This document shows positions 36,877 through 45,428 of a stretch of 64,000 bases of DNA, one piece after another. A program made the translations under genes and the position numbers. Below the pieces are notes generated by a model that had not been told where the DNA came from, made no database searches, and worked only from the letters and a program-made list of their open reading frames with translations. How positions within the stretch are numbered: position 1 is the stretch's first letter; each line of letters begins with the position of its first letter. The DNA is taken from assembly GCA_001464935.1 (NCBI GenBank), contig LNEL01000050.1:1-64000 (forward strand), written 5' to 3'. The stretch comes from Gammaproteobacteria bacterium Ga0077536 (lineage in GTDB: Bacteria; Pseudomonadota; Gammaproteobacteria; Ga0077536).

Positions 36877-37028
36877 TCGTCGCCCGGATGAAGCGCAGCG
36901 CAATTGGGGAGCGCGGCGACAGCGCCGCTCATCTCCGGCACACGAGCCACGCGCTCAGACTGCTGCGGTGCGACGCCGTGCAACTCCTCGCTCCCGGATT
37001 CCGCGATGCTGCATCCGGGTTACGACGA
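36877..37028. repeat. MITE/BIME-like element, copy A
   Basis: 152-base element bounded by imperfect inverted repeats of about 36-39 bases: left arm 36877-36912 (containing CGCCCGGATGAAGCGCAGCG), right arm 36990-37028. The interior also matches copy B at 50467-50614 over most of its length. The arms contain the widespread extragenic motif CCCGGATGAAGCGCAGCGCA. No coding capacity, so it would need a transposase supplied elsewhere. Confidence 0.65.
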
Positions 37029-37216
37029 GCTTTCATCCTGCCGGGTGAGGCAGCGACTGCATGACGCTTGGGCTTGATGCGTCAGCCCTACCTGAGAATC
37101 GAGCCGATTTGCGCTCCGCTGGTTCGCTCGAGCCTGGACCCGCCCCGGGCACAGCGTAGCGAAACCCGCGAGCAGCGGAACCTCGATTGACGACGCACGC
37201 CGACCGCAACGCCGTC

Positions 37217-37843
37217 TCACACGTCCACCCGCCGCCACACACAGGCCAGCCACGGCTGCTGCTCGCGCGGCAGCCCCGGTGGACGGTAGTAGTGCGAGAT
37301 CTCCTCGAAGCCCGCGTGCTGCATGAACGCGCGCCAGTGCTCGAGTTCGCGATAGGCCCCCCAGCGCAGTCCGTTGTAACCCTCCTGGTTCGCGCCGCGC
37401 GGATTCGAGCAGAACAGCACGCCGCGTGGCTTCAGGCTCGCGTGCAGCGCGCGCAGCACCGTCGGCAGCGCGTGCGTCGGCACATGGAACAGGGTCGCAT
37501 TCGCGAACACGCCGTCGAAACGCGCGGGCGGCAGATCGAGCGCGAGAAAGTCCTGCTGCCACACCTCGCAGCCGCTGTACTCGCGCGCCATCGCGCAGAA
37601 TTGCGCTGCACCGTCGAGACCGGTTGCGCGGTGGCCGCGCGCGACGAAACTCTTCAGGTCCCGTCCGGGGCCGCAGCCGAAATCGAGAATGTCGAACGGC
37701 GCTGCGCCTTCGATCGCCGTCAGCAGCGCGTCGATGTTCTGTGCGACGTCGTGATCGAGGGTGCCGTCGCGGTAACGCTCGGCGTAGAGATCGTAGTGGC
37801 CGATGGTGCGGGCCGAAATCTGATCGAGGTCCGGCCCGTCCAC
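37217..37843 (-). CDS. Class I SAM-dependent methyltransferase
   Basis: 208-aa methyltransferase: ARTIGHYDLYAERYRDGT at the start, SAM loop ILDFGCGPGRDLKSFVARGH, motif IV FDGVFANATLFHVP. Similar to UbiE/Methyltransf_25-type enzymes annotated in proteobacteria as small-molecule methyltransferases. I choose GTG at 37843, four bases after the stop of the SAM hydrolase gene; the frame runs back into that gene with no protein-like sequence. Adjacency to an enzyme that also consumes SAM is notable but may be chance. Confidence 0.75.
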   Translation of the reverse strand: MDGPDLDQISARTIGHYDLYAERYRDGTLDHDVAQNIDALLTAIEGAAPFDILDFGCGPGRDLKSFVARGHRATGLDGAAQFCAMAREYSGCEVWQQDFLALDLPPARFDGVFANATLFHVPTHALPTVLRALHASLKPRGVLFCSNPRGANQEGYNGLRWGAYRELEHWRAFMQHAGFEEISHYYRPPGLPREQQPWLACVWRRVDV

Positions 37844-37847
37844 CGTG

Positions 37848-38654
37848 TCAGCCCGCTTCGACGACCAGCACCGGTCCGCCGCGGCCGAGTCCCAACAGCT
37901 CCGCCGCATTGCCCTCGGCCGCGGCGATCTCCAGCACCTCGACGGAATTGACGAGCGCGAGCAGTTGGCCGGGCGCGACGTCGGCGTAAGTGCGACGAAG
38001 CGAAATTCGGTGGCCGGCGGCGCGCACTTCCGGGTGGCGAAACGCCGCGAGTTCGGTGGCTTCGATGTTCGTGATCAGATTGCCGAAGTGGTCGGTCGTG
38101 ATCACCATGCCGTGCAGTTCGCCGCTGCGTTTCTCGGGCGCCTCGATCAGCGAAGGCACGTAGTCCAGCGTCGGCGCGCCGATCGACGCCGGCACCGCGC
38201 GCCCGCCGGCGAGTTCGGCGGCGAGCGGCGCGAACAGGTCGCGACCGTGGAATGTCGCGCTGAGGCGCTCGATGCCGAAACCCTTGAGCCGCGCCGGGTC
38301 GACGCGATACACCGTGCCGCGCACGCGCTCGACGACATCGCCGAGCAGCCCGTTGTCCGGGGCGAGGAACGCATGCCCGTCGCCGATGACCAGCAACACA
38401 TCGCGATCGGTGCCGACCCCCGGGTCGACGACCGCGAGATGCACTGTGCCCTGCGGGAAATACCGGTAGGAGCGTTCGAGCCAGAAGCCGGCCTCGGCCG
38501 GCCAGTGGACATAGGCCTCATGCGTGAGGTCGATGATCTGCACGCCCGGCAGTCGGCTCACCATCACGCCCTTCATCGTGCCGACGAACGGCCCGCGATG
38601 GCCGAAGTCGGTGGTGATCGTGATCACCCCCGACGGACTGAATGCTGCTTCCAC
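37848..38654 (-). CDS. SAM hydroxide adenosyltransferase (DUF62 family SAM hydrolase)
   Basis: 268-aa member of the SAM-dependent chlorinase/fluorinase fold. Diagnostic segments are TITTDFGHRGPFVGTMKG, VVDPGVGTDRD and SATFHGRDLFAPLAA, which supply the Asp-Arg-His set that activates water in DUF62 enzymes; these split SAM to adenosine and methionine. A halogenase-specific insertion is not seen. The start codon is GTG at 38654 with GAGGAG 7 bases upstream. Cellular purpose of the family is not settled. The methyltransferase follows at once on the same strand. Confidence 0.85.
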   Translation of the reverse strand: MEAAFSPSGVITITTDFGHRGPFVGTMKGVMVSRLPGVQIIDLTHEAYVHWPAEAGFWLERSYRYFPQGTVHLAVVDPGVGTDRDVLLVIGDGHAFLAPDNGLLGDVVERVRGTVYRVDPARLKGFGIERLSATFHGRDLFAPLAAELAGGRAVPASIGAPTLDYVPSLIEAPEKRSGELHGMVITTDHFGNLITNIEATELAAFRHPEVRAAGHRISLRRTYADVAPGQLLALVNSVEVLEIAAAEGNAAELLGLGRGGPVLVVEAG

Positions 38655-38786
38655 GCAGATGCTCCTCTCGGCTCGACACCGTTTGATAACTGTTCAGCGC
38701 CCCCGACCAGCCCCGAATCAACTCGCGGGTGACCAGTCGAACCTCAACCCTCACCCCGCCAACTTCTGTCCCATCCCCTCTCGGGG

Positions 38787-38807
38787 TTCTCTGTGTTCTC
38801 GGTGGCC
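38787..38807. repeat. Short extragenic repeat (CTCTGTGTTCTCGGTGGC type)
   Basis: TTCTCTGTGTTCTCGGTGGCC is a degenerate copy of the CTCCGTGTCCTCCGTGGC units at 211-228 and 369-396. It lies in the gene-free gap between the SAM hydrolase and the TetR gene. Confidence 0.45.
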
Positions 38808-38851
38808 AACAACGGCCCAACCGACAGCAACAACGCGAATGGCAAAAAATC

Positions 38852-39484
38852 TCACGCCTCCGCCAGCCGGCGGAACCCCGCCGCCAGGAACGGGATCATC
38901 CGCTGATAAATCTTGTCCAGCGCACCCGACTTGCACTTGCCGCGCGACAGCACGTCGATGCGACCCGTCTCGGCGAAGGTCATCGTCATCGCACCGACCA
39001 TGAAATGGAAGCCCCAGTAGAGGTTGCGGGGATCGGCCTCGGGCAGCGCGCGCTTCGCACCCTTGATGAAGGCCTCTGCGACCGGGTCGAACTGCGTGTG
39101 CATCACGGCCTGCGTCCAGCGCTGCGAATTCGCGATCTGCGCGATCAGCCGCGCATAACTTTTCCAGCCGGCGCCACCGCGCAGGCTCTTCTCCATGAAC
39201 GGGCGCGCGAATGCATCGATCAGACCTTCCATCGTCGGCGGATCTGGCAGCGCAGCAAGCAGGGTCATGCGCTCCCGGTTCAGTTCATCCGCACGGCGCT
39301 GCACCACGGCGAGGAACAGATCGCTCTTCGGCCCGAAGTGATAGTTCGCGAGTGCCAGTTCGACGCCGGCCGCGCTCGTGATCTGACGCAGCGAAACGCC
39401 GTCGTAGCCGGCGTCCGCGAACAGGGTCTCGGCGGCATCGAGAATTCGGTCTTTCGTCGACATGGGGGATGGATCGGCTTTCAT
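38852..39484 (-). CDS. TetR/AcrR-family transcriptional regulator
   Basis: 210-aa repressor: helix-turn-helix at about residues 10-55 (ILDAAETLFADAGYDGVSLR, ITSAAGVELALANYHFGPKS) and a helical ligand-binding C-terminal domain that resembles the CerR/PsrA-like group (DUF1956-type). Start MKADPS at 39484 or MSTKDR at 39463; neither has a clear ribosome binding site. It is divergent from the extradiol dioxygenase operon with a TetR-style palindrome between them, so it probably represses that operon until the substrate or an intermediate appears. Confidence 0.85.
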   Translation of the reverse strand: MKADPSPMSTKDRILDAAETLFADAGYDGVSLRQITSAAGVELALANYHFGPKSDLFLAVVQRRADELNRERMTLLAALPDPPTMEGLIDAFARPFMEKSLRGGAGWKSYARLIAQIANSQRWTQAVMHTQFDPVAEAFIKGAKRALPEADPRNLYWGFHFMVGAMTMTFAETGRIDVLSRGKCKSGALDKIYQRMIPFLAAGFRRLAEA

Positions 39485-39501
39485 GCAAGAGTAAGCTTTA
39501 C

Positions 39502-39517
39502 TTGAACGGGCGTTCTA
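39502..39517. promoter_or_regulatory. Candidate TetR operator
   Basis: TTGAACG, two bases, CGTTCTA is a near-perfect inverted repeat (one mismatch per arm) located between the divergent TetR gene and the catabolic operon. GAACG/CGTTC arms are typical of TetR-family sites. Confidence 0.45.
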
Positions 39518-39621
39518 ATTCAACGTCCCGTGAATGCACAAAACGACAGCATCGGCATGGATCGATGCGACAACCAGTCATGCGGGTCCGCACGACGGGA
39601 CCGGCATGCGGGGAGCGAGAC

Positions 39622-40512
39622 ATGATGTCAGACCACGCGCCGGCCCAGCTGGCCTACCTCGGCCTGAACGTTTCCGACCTGCCACACTGGCACGACTATG
39701 CCGCACGCATTCTCGGTCTCGAAGTCGACGCCGGTAGCGATCTCAGCTATCTCCGCATGGACGATTATTCCTACCGACTGCTGCTGACGCGTGGCACGCG
39801 CGACGATCTGGACCTGCTCGGCTGGGAAATGCGCGACGATGCGGCGCTGCAGGCGCTGCGTGCGCGGCTGGAAGCGGCCGGTGTCGCGGTCCGCAGTGGC
39901 AGTCGGGACGCGCTCAACGCACGCCGCGTCACGGCGCTCATCGAGTTCGAGGATCCGAGCGGCATCCGCATGGAAGCCTGTGTCGGTCCGCTGATCGAAC
40001 GCGCCCGCCCGTTCCGCTCGCCACGCGCGATGTCGAACTTCGTCACCGGAGCGCTCGGCTTTGGCCACATCACGATGACAGTCGACAGCCTCGACAAGAG
40101 TCTCGCCTTCTACCGCGATCTGCTCGGCATGCGGCTCAGCGACTGGGTGCGTCCGCAGCCGGAGCGTGGCGTCGAGTCGCATCTGAACATTGCCTTCCTG
40201 CGCTGTAACTCACGACACCACTCCGTGGCATTCTGGGAGATGCAGCTGCCGAAGCGTCTGCATCACTTCATGCTGCAGGTGGCGAACGTCGACGACGTCG
40301 GTGCTACCTACTACCTGTGCAAGGACCGGGACGTGCCCATCGAGCTCGGCCTCGGCCGGCACACGAACGACGGCATGCTCTCGTTCTACGCACAAACCCC
40401 GTCCGGCTTCAGCGTCGAATACGGTTGGGGCGCGACGGAAGTGGATGAGACCACCTGGCGCACACAGTTGCACACGACGGGTAGCAGTTGGGGGCACCGG
40501 CCGGGCGGCTGA
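39622..40512 (+). CDS. Type I extradiol ring-cleavage dioxygenase (VOC superfamily)
   Basis: 296-aa two-module VOC protein like 2,3-dihydroxybiphenyl 1,2-dioxygenase, which opens catechol rings next to the hydroxyls using Fe(II) or Mn(II). The metal ligands are in place: His149 (FGHITMTV), His214 or 215 (RLHHFMLQV) and Glu266 (GFSVEYGWG). Acid-base residues are also present, His199/200 (SRHHSVAF) and His247 (LGRHTND). Start ATG 39622 has GGGGAGCGAGA just upstream; a longer frame opening at 39469 is not needed. First gene of the operon, 12 bases before the Rieske alpha subunit. Confidence 0.85.
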   Translation: MMSDHAPAQLAYLGLNVSDLPHWHDYAARILGLEVDAGSDLSYLRMDDYSYRLLLTRGTRDDLDLLGWEMRDDAALQALRARLEAAGVAVRSGSRDALNARRVTALIEFEDPSGIRMEACVGPLIERARPFRSPRAMSNFVTGALGFGHITMTVDSLDKSLAFYRDLLGMRLSDWVRPQPERGVESHLNIAFLRCNSRHHSVAFWEMQLPKRLHHFMLQVANVDDVGATYYLCKDRDVPIELGLGRHTNDGMLSFYAQTPSGFSVEYGWGATEVDETTWRTQLHTTGSSWGHRPGG

Positions 40513-40524
40513 GGGGGATTCGTC

Positions 40525-41793
40525 ATGGAACACTATGCTGACCTGATCGACGTCGCCCGGCAGACCGTCAGCCCGCGCGTGTTCGTCGATCAGGACGTCT
40601 ACCGCGCCGAGCAGGCGCGGATCTTCACGAAGTGCTGGCTGTTCGTCGCGCACGACACGCTGATTCCGAATCCACGAGACTTCGTCAGCACCTTCATGGG
40701 CGAGGAGCCGGTCATCGTCGTGCGCGGTGAGGACGGCGCGATACGCGTGTTCATCAATTCCTGCCGTCATCGAGGTGCCCGCGTATGCCGCGTCGATCAC
40801 GGCAACAACGCGCTGTTCACCTGTCCGTACCACGGCTGGAATTACGACTGCAAAGGCAAGCTGCGCGGCGTGCCGCAGCACGACACAGCCTATCACGGTG
40901 AACTCGACAAAGGCCTGTGGGGGCTGATCGAAGTCCCGCGCGTCGAATCCTTCCGCGGCCTCGTGTTCGCGAACTTTGATGCGCAGGCGATGCCGCTGTC
41001 GGATTATCTCGGCGACTTCCGCTGGTACCTCGATCTCGTGCTGAACCGCGCCAAGAACGGCATGACCTGTCTGCCCGGCGTGCATCGCTGGCGGCTAGGC
41101 GGCAACTGGAAGCTCGCCGCCGAGCAGTTCCTCGGCGACAATTACCACACCAGCACGCTCCACCGCAGCATGCTGATGATCGGGCTCGGGCCGACCGATG
41201 GCGACTTCCGTGGCAACGCGCCCTGGGAGAAGGACTTCGAAGTCAAATGCGCGAACGGCCATGGCTGGATCAACTTTGACATCCCGGCACCGCCGTTACC
41301 GCCGGAGCAGGAAGCCTTCATCGCTCGGGTGCGCGAGGAAGCAAAAACGACCCTGAACCCGGAACAGCAGAAGCTGCTGTTCCACGCGCAGGTCGGTACG
41401 GTGTTCCCGAACTTCTCGATCCTCTCGTTCCTCGGCTTCACGACAATCCGGGTCTGGCAGCCTGTCGGAACGCACCAGATGCACGCCTGGGCTTACGGGC
41501 TGGTCGAGAAGGATGCCCCACCCGTGGTCACCGAACTGATCCGCAAGATGCAGGTGCTAACCTTTTCACCGTCCGGCATCTACGAACAGGACGACGGCGT
41601 CGCCTGGCAGTCGGCGGTCGAGGCAATGGACGGCGTTGTGCGGCGCCACTATCCGCTGAACTATCAGCAAGGTGCAGGGCACGGCCGCACGATGGCGAAC
41701 AAGCCGGGCCTCATTCATCCACCGTCGACCGAAATCGGCGTTTTCGGCTTCTATGAGTTCTGGCGCGAGATGATGGCGAAGGAGGCGGTGTGA
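40525..41793 (+). CDS. Aromatic ring-hydroxylating dioxygenase, alpha subunit (Rieske)
   Basis: 422-aa catalytic subunit. The Rieske [2Fe-2S] site is CRHRGARV (Cys80, His82) and CPYHGW (Cys100, His103); the mononuclear iron site is GDNYHTSTLH (His208, His213) with the bridging acid Asp205. Size and the presence of a beta subunit place it with class II/III alpha-beta dioxygenases that add O2 across an aromatic ring to form a cis-dihydrodiol. No ferredoxin or reductase gene is in the window, so electrons must come from partners encoded elsewhere. The TGATG junction couples it to the beta subunit. Confidence 0.9.
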   Translation: MEHYADLIDVARQTVSPRVFVDQDVYRAEQARIFTKCWLFVAHDTLIPNPRDFVSTFMGEEPVIVVRGEDGAIRVFINSCRHRGARVCRVDHGNNALFTCPYHGWNYDCKGKLRGVPQHDTAYHGELDKGLWGLIEVPRVESFRGLVFANFDAQAMPLSDYLGDFRWYLDLVLNRAKNGMTCLPGVHRWRLGGNWKLAAEQFLGDNYHTSTLHRSMLMIGLGPTDGDFRGNAPWEKDFEVKCANGHGWINFDIPAPPLPPEQEAFIARVREEAKTTLNPEQQKLLFHAQVGTVFPNFSILSFLGFTTIRVWQPVGTHQMHAWAYGLVEKDAPPVVTELIRKMQVLTFSPSGIYEQDDGVAWQSAVEAMDGVVRRHYPLNYQQGAGHGRTMANKPGLIHPPSTEIGVFGFYEFWREMMAKEAV

Positions 41794-42290
41794 TGGATCG
41801 TCTCAGCCTGCGCCTGGAATTCGAGGAATTGCTGATCGACGAAGCCTGGCTGCTCGATACGGATCAGCTCGAAGCCTGGCTCGAGCTATTCGCGAATGAG
41901 CTTCGCTACTGGGCCCCCGTGCGCGCCAATCTCGGTCGTGATGCAGAGCACCTGCACCAGCCCCATTTACTGGCCCATTTCGATGACGACAGGATGACAC
42001 TCGGCCTGCGCGTCGCGCGCCTGCGCACGGGAATGGCGCATGCCGAGGAGCCGCCGTCCCGCATCCGGCACTGCGTGTCGAACGTGAAGATTCTCGACGA
42101 CTCGACGGCCGATCGCGTGCACGTGGCGTCGAACGTGATGATCTTCCGCGGTCGCGAAGGTCGCGACGAGCACCTGTTCGTGGCCCAGCGACGCGACTGG
42201 TGGCGTCGCGAGGCCACGGGGTGGCGCTGCAGCGAGCGTTTCGTGTTGGTAGACCACGACGTGATCGAGAACATCACCGTCTTCTTCTGA
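41793..42290 (+). CDS. Aromatic ring-hydroxylating dioxygenase, beta subunit
   Basis: 165-aa protein of the ring-hydroxylating beta family (SnoaL/NTF2-like fold). Marks are FEELLIDEAWLLDTDQLEAWL, LRYWAPVRANL, the SRIRHCVSNV stretch, and the C-terminal VLVDHDVIENITVFF. Beta subunits stabilise the alpha3beta3 complex and shape the substrate pocket. ATG at 41793 shares one base with the alpha stop (TGATG), and GGAGG sits within the alpha 3' end. An SDR gene follows after 9 bases. Confidence 0.88.
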   Translation: MDRLSLRLEFEELLIDEAWLLDTDQLEAWLELFANELRYWAPVRANLGRDAEHLHQPHLLAHFDDDRMTLGLRVARLRTGMAHAEEPPSRIRHCVSNVKILDDSTADRVHVASNVMIFRGREGRDEHLFVAQRRDWWRREATGWRCSERFVLVDHDVIENITVFF

Positions 42291-42299
42291 GGGAATATC

Positions 42300-43109
42300 A
42301 TGGACCAGAACACGCGGCAACTGCTCGATCTGACCGGTCGTGTCGCGCTCGTAACCGGCGCTGCAAAAGGGATAGGCGAGGGCATCGCGGCGCACCTCGC
42401 CGGCGCGGGTACGCGTGTCATGCTGGCGGATATCGATGTGACGACGGCCAATACGGCCGCGGCGGCATTGTGCACGCGCGGACTCGACGCCGTGGCGGTG
42501 GCTTGCGACATGGCGGATCCGGCGAGCGTCGAGGCCGCAGTGAAGTCGACGCTGGAGCGCTTCGGCTCCCTCGACATCCTCGTCAACAACGCGGCCATCT
42601 ATCCGATGAGCCCGCTCGCGGACATGCCGCTAGAGCTGTGGGATCGCGTGCTGAACACCAACCTGCGTGGCGTGTTCGTCGCGTCACGCGCCGCGGCCCC
42701 CCATCTGTGCAGGGCCGGGGGCCACGGTCGGCTGATCAACATCTCCTCGATCAATACCGCCAAAAGCTATGTCGGCATGGCGCATTACGATGCGAGCAAA
42801 GGGGGCCTCGAAGCCTTCACGCGTTCGTATGCGCTCGAATTCGCGAGCCACGGCGTGACGGCCAACGTGATTGCCCCCGGCGCAGTCAAGACGCCGGGTT
42901 CTTTCAGCGTTCGCAGCAATCTCGCGAAGCTCCGCGGTGAGGACACCACAGAGCAGGTCGACGCGGAATTCGCCTCGCGCATTCCGCTCGGTCGCTGGGC
43001 CTCGCCGTCGGACATAGGCCAGGCCGTACTGCTGCTGGCGACGCCGGCCGCAGGCTATATCACCGGCCAGACCGTCTACGTCGACGGCGGCCTCAAACTG
43101 ACCATGTAA
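42300..43109 (+). CDS. SDR-family oxidoreductase, probable cis-dihydrodiol dehydrogenase
   Basis: 269-aa classical short-chain dehydrogenase. NAD(P) binding uses TGAAKGIG (19-26) and an Asp at the end of beta-2 (LADID), suggesting NAD preference; NNAAI at 96-100; catalytic Ser149/150, Tyr163 and Lys167 (YDASK). The position after ring-hydroxylating subunits suggests it oxidises the cis-dihydrodiol to a catechol, the substrate of the extradiol dioxygenase in the same operon. GAGGG precedes the ATG. This role is contextual; SDR specificity cannot be read from sequence. Confidence 0.85.
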   Translation: MDQNTRQLLDLTGRVALVTGAAKGIGEGIAAHLAGAGTRVMLADIDVTTANTAAAALCTRGLDAVAVACDMADPASVEAAVKSTLERFGSLDILVNNAAIYPMSPLADMPLELWDRVLNTNLRGVFVASRAAAPHLCRAGGHGRLINISSINTAKSYVGMAHYDASKGGLEAFTRSYALEFASHGVTANVIAPGAVKTPGSFSVRSNLAKLRGEDTTEQVDAEFASRIPLGRWASPSDIGQAVLLLATPAAGYITGQTVYVDGGLKLTM

Positions 43110-43122
43110 CAAGGATCGGTCG

Positions 43123-44148
43123 ATGAGCAAACAACCTTTTGATCGTCGTACGGTCCGAGCCTGGGCCCGCGAGCATATGCGCGGCGTCGCGAATGTGGTG
43201 ACGCCGACGTATTCGAGTGATCTTCAGACCGTCAATCTTGAGGCGATACGCCACGACGTCCGGCTCGAGATCGAGATGAAGTTCTGGGGCGCGTTGCTGG
43301 TGTCCGAAACTGCCAACACGCTGCCGGAGTACGAACAGCTGATGCGGGCGGCGGTGGAAGAGGCGAACGGGCGCTTTCACCTTTTCCATCACGCGAGCTT
43401 CAATACGCTTGCCGACAACATCGAGGCGGTACAGCGCAGCGAGCGCGCCGGGGCCACGCTGGTGCTGCTCGGCTATCCGCCGAACTTCTATCCGCAGTCG
43501 GAAGAGGACATCTATCAATATACAAAGCAGTTCTGCGCAGCAACGGAGCTGGGAATCATCCTGTTCCCGGTGCCACTGTGGAACTTCGAACGCGTTCATC
43601 CATCGGCCGGCTTCAGCCCTGACCTCATTGCCCGGCTGCTCGACGACTGTCAGAACATCGTGGCGATCAAGGCCGAGGGAGGCATGCCGAGCGTCGGCGG
43701 CTTCGTCGATGTCTATCGACGCTTCCACGACCGCGTGCTCGTCATCGAGCCGATCGAGAGCAACGGCATTCCGTTGGCGACAGTCCTGCCGATGCCGTTC
43801 ATGGGCACCAGTAACTACGAGTATTATGGCAACGCGATCCCAGCCATCTTCGAACTGGTGCAGCGCGGTCAGCACGACGAGGCGATGGCGCGGTACTGGT
43901 CGCTGCACCACGCCCGGCAGGCGAACAGCGCCGCCATGGCGCTGCTCGCCGGTACCAACTTCCTGCACCGCATGCTGTGGAAGTATCAGGGCTGGCTGCA
44001 GGGCTTCAACGGTGGACCTGTTCGCGCTCCGACGATGCGGCTGAACGATCGGCAGATGAAGTCGCTGCGCGGTGGACTGCTGGCCGCAGGACTGCCGTGC
44101 ACCACGGACGACGATGCGGCCTTCTTCGTCGGCCGGCATCCGAGCTGA
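43123..44148 (+). CDS. DHDPS/NAL-family class I aldolase, possible hydratase-aldolase
   Basis: 341-aa TIM-barrel lyase of the dihydrodipicolinate synthase family. The Schiff-base lysine is Lys183 (IVAIKAEGG), and GYPPNFYP at 117-124 takes the place of the usual Tyr region. The length and the company of ring-cleavage genes suggest a hydratase-aldolase such as NahE or PhdG, which releases pyruvate and an aldehyde from a benzylidenepyruvate-type ring-fission product. A simple DHDPS role is unlikely since lysine genes are absent. No separate isomerase is seen. AAGGATCGGTCG precedes the ATG. Confidence 0.8.
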   Translation: MSKQPFDRRTVRAWAREHMRGVANVVTPTYSSDLQTVNLEAIRHDVRLEIEMKFWGALLVSETANTLPEYEQLMRAAVEEANGRFHLFHHASFNTLADNIEAVQRSERAGATLVLLGYPPNFYPQSEEDIYQYTKQFCAATELGIILFPVPLWNFERVHPSAGFSPDLIARLLDDCQNIVAIKAEGGMPSVGGFVDVYRRFHDRVLVIEPIESNGIPLATVLPMPFMGTSNYEYYGNAIPAIFELVQRGQHDEAMARYWSLHHARQANSAAMALLAGTNFLHRMLWKYQGWLQGFNGGPVRAPTMRLNDRQMKSLRGGLLAAGLPCTTDDDAAFFVGRHPS

Positions 44149-44158
44149 GGGTCGTCAA

Positions 44159-45148
44159 ATGCCGCTGATCCTCAATCCAGCCGCCGTCAAGGCGGCGACC
44201 AACATGCGCCAGATGGTCGATCTGATCGACGCCGGCGTGCGCGAGCAGGCGGCCGGGCACGTCGTGGTGCCGCCGCGTATGAACCTCGAAACCAGCAACG
44301 GCTTCTTTCGCGTGATGCCGGCGGTGATGCGCGAGCGCGGACTCATGGGCTTCAAGATCTTCAACGGATCGGTGCAGCACGGCGTGCGCTACCTCATCGG
44401 CATCTACGACGAGAAGGGCGGGGAACTGCTCGCGCTGATGGATGCGGCCTGGCTTACTGGGGCGCGCACGGGGGCAACGACCGGCGTTGCCACGCGCTAC
44501 CAGGCCCGCGCAAACAGCTCGAGCGTCGGTGTCATTGGCTCCGGCCTCGAGGCGCGTACAAATCTTGGGGCGGTCTGCGCGGTGCGCGACATCCGTCGCG
44601 CACGGGTGTACTCGCCTACACCGGCCAACCGTGAACGCTTCGCGGCCGAGATGGCGGCGAGCTTGAAAATCGACATCGAAGCAGTCGACACCGCTGAGCG
44701 GGCCGTGCGTGGCACGGACATCGTCGTCATCGGCACCAATACGACGAAGCAAGACAACGCCTTTGCGTATCAGGGCGCGTGGATGGAGGCCGGCCAGCAC
44801 GTGAATTCGATCGGCTCGACCGGCGGCAAACTGCGCGAGATCGACCCGGCCACGTTCGTCAACGCAGCGCGGATCGTCGTCGATTCGCTACACCAGGTGG
44901 AGGACGAGTGCGGTGACGTCCTGGAAACCCTCGAACGCGGATTGTGGCAGCGCGGCAAAGTCAGCGAACTGACCGCGCTGGTCACCGGCGCCGTACCCGG
45001 CCGCACGTCTGACGGCGAGATCACTCTGTTCAAGTCGGTCGGCACTGGCCTGCAGGACGTGGTCGCCGGCTTTGCAATCTATGAGGAGGCGACCCGCCTT
45101 GGGCTCGGTCAGCACATCGACGACTTCCTCGAGCACAAGCGATTCTGA
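44159..45148 (+). CDS. Ornithine cyclodeaminase/mu-crystallin family enzyme
   Basis: 329-aa NAD(P)-dependent enzyme. The dinucleotide motif is VGVIGSGLEARTNL, and the substrate side has MNLETSNGFFRVMPAVM and GFKIFNG. Family members include ornithine cyclodeaminase, alanine dehydrogenase, ketimine reductase and delta1-pyrroline-2-carboxylate reductase, all acting on imino or amino acids. Start ATG 44159 follows GAGGG and lies 10 bases after the aldolase stop; the longer frame from 44072 is within the aldolase gene. Last gene of the TetR-linked operon. An imine-handling enzyme here hints at a nitrogen-containing substrate or product; this is inference. Confidence 0.82.
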   Translation: MPLILNPAAVKAATNMRQMVDLIDAGVREQAAGHVVVPPRMNLETSNGFFRVMPAVMRERGLMGFKIFNGSVQHGVRYLIGIYDEKGGELLALMDAAWLTGARTGATTGVATRYQARANSSSVGVIGSGLEARTNLGAVCAVRDIRRARVYSPTPANRERFAAEMAASLKIDIEAVDTAERAVRGTDIVVIGTNTTKQDNAFAYQGAWMEAGQHVNSIGSTGGKLREIDPATFVNAARIVVDSLHQVEDECGDVLETLERGLWQRGKVSELTALVTGAVPGRTSDGEITLFKSVGTGLQDVVAGFAIYEEATRLGLGQHIDDFLEHKRF

Positions 45149-45338
45149 ACCGACGGGCGGCCGTCCATGCAATTAGTCGGGATGGAGCGGCAGCAACCAT
45201 CCAGGGTCTTTCACGTAAACGCGGCTGGCCCGGTATCGCCCAGGCCGAGCCGGGTGAGTGCGGCGTCACCGCTACGCCAGATTTCGCTGCCACTGCACTC
45301 TGGCCACGACGTGTCGGGCACGAACACGTCGGGCTGGC

Positions 45339-45366
45339 TTGCCCGAAAGTTGAACGATCGTATAAT
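45339..45366 (+). promoter_or_regulatory. Sigma70-like promoter of the second hydantoinase/carboxylase operon
   Basis: TTGCCC at 45339-45344, a 16-base spacer and a perfect TATAAT at 45361-45366 lie 62 bases before the HyuA start, in the 280-base gap after the ornithine-cyclodeaminase-like gene. It gives the following two genes their own transcript. Confidence 0.6.
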
Positions 45367-45428
45367 TCCGCCTGACTCGCCCAGCGCGCTGCCGGGCGCC
45401 CCCCGACCACAACCGAGAACAAACAGCC

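Noticed and set aside
36643..37216. CRISPR array or integron
   Set aside because: The repeats are few, inverted and unequal in spacing; no cas genes, attC-like sites or integrase.
43123..44148. Dihydrodipicolinate synthase of lysine synthesis (dapA)
   Set aside because: The protein is longer than DapA, the Tyr region differs, and it sits in a ring-cleavage operon.
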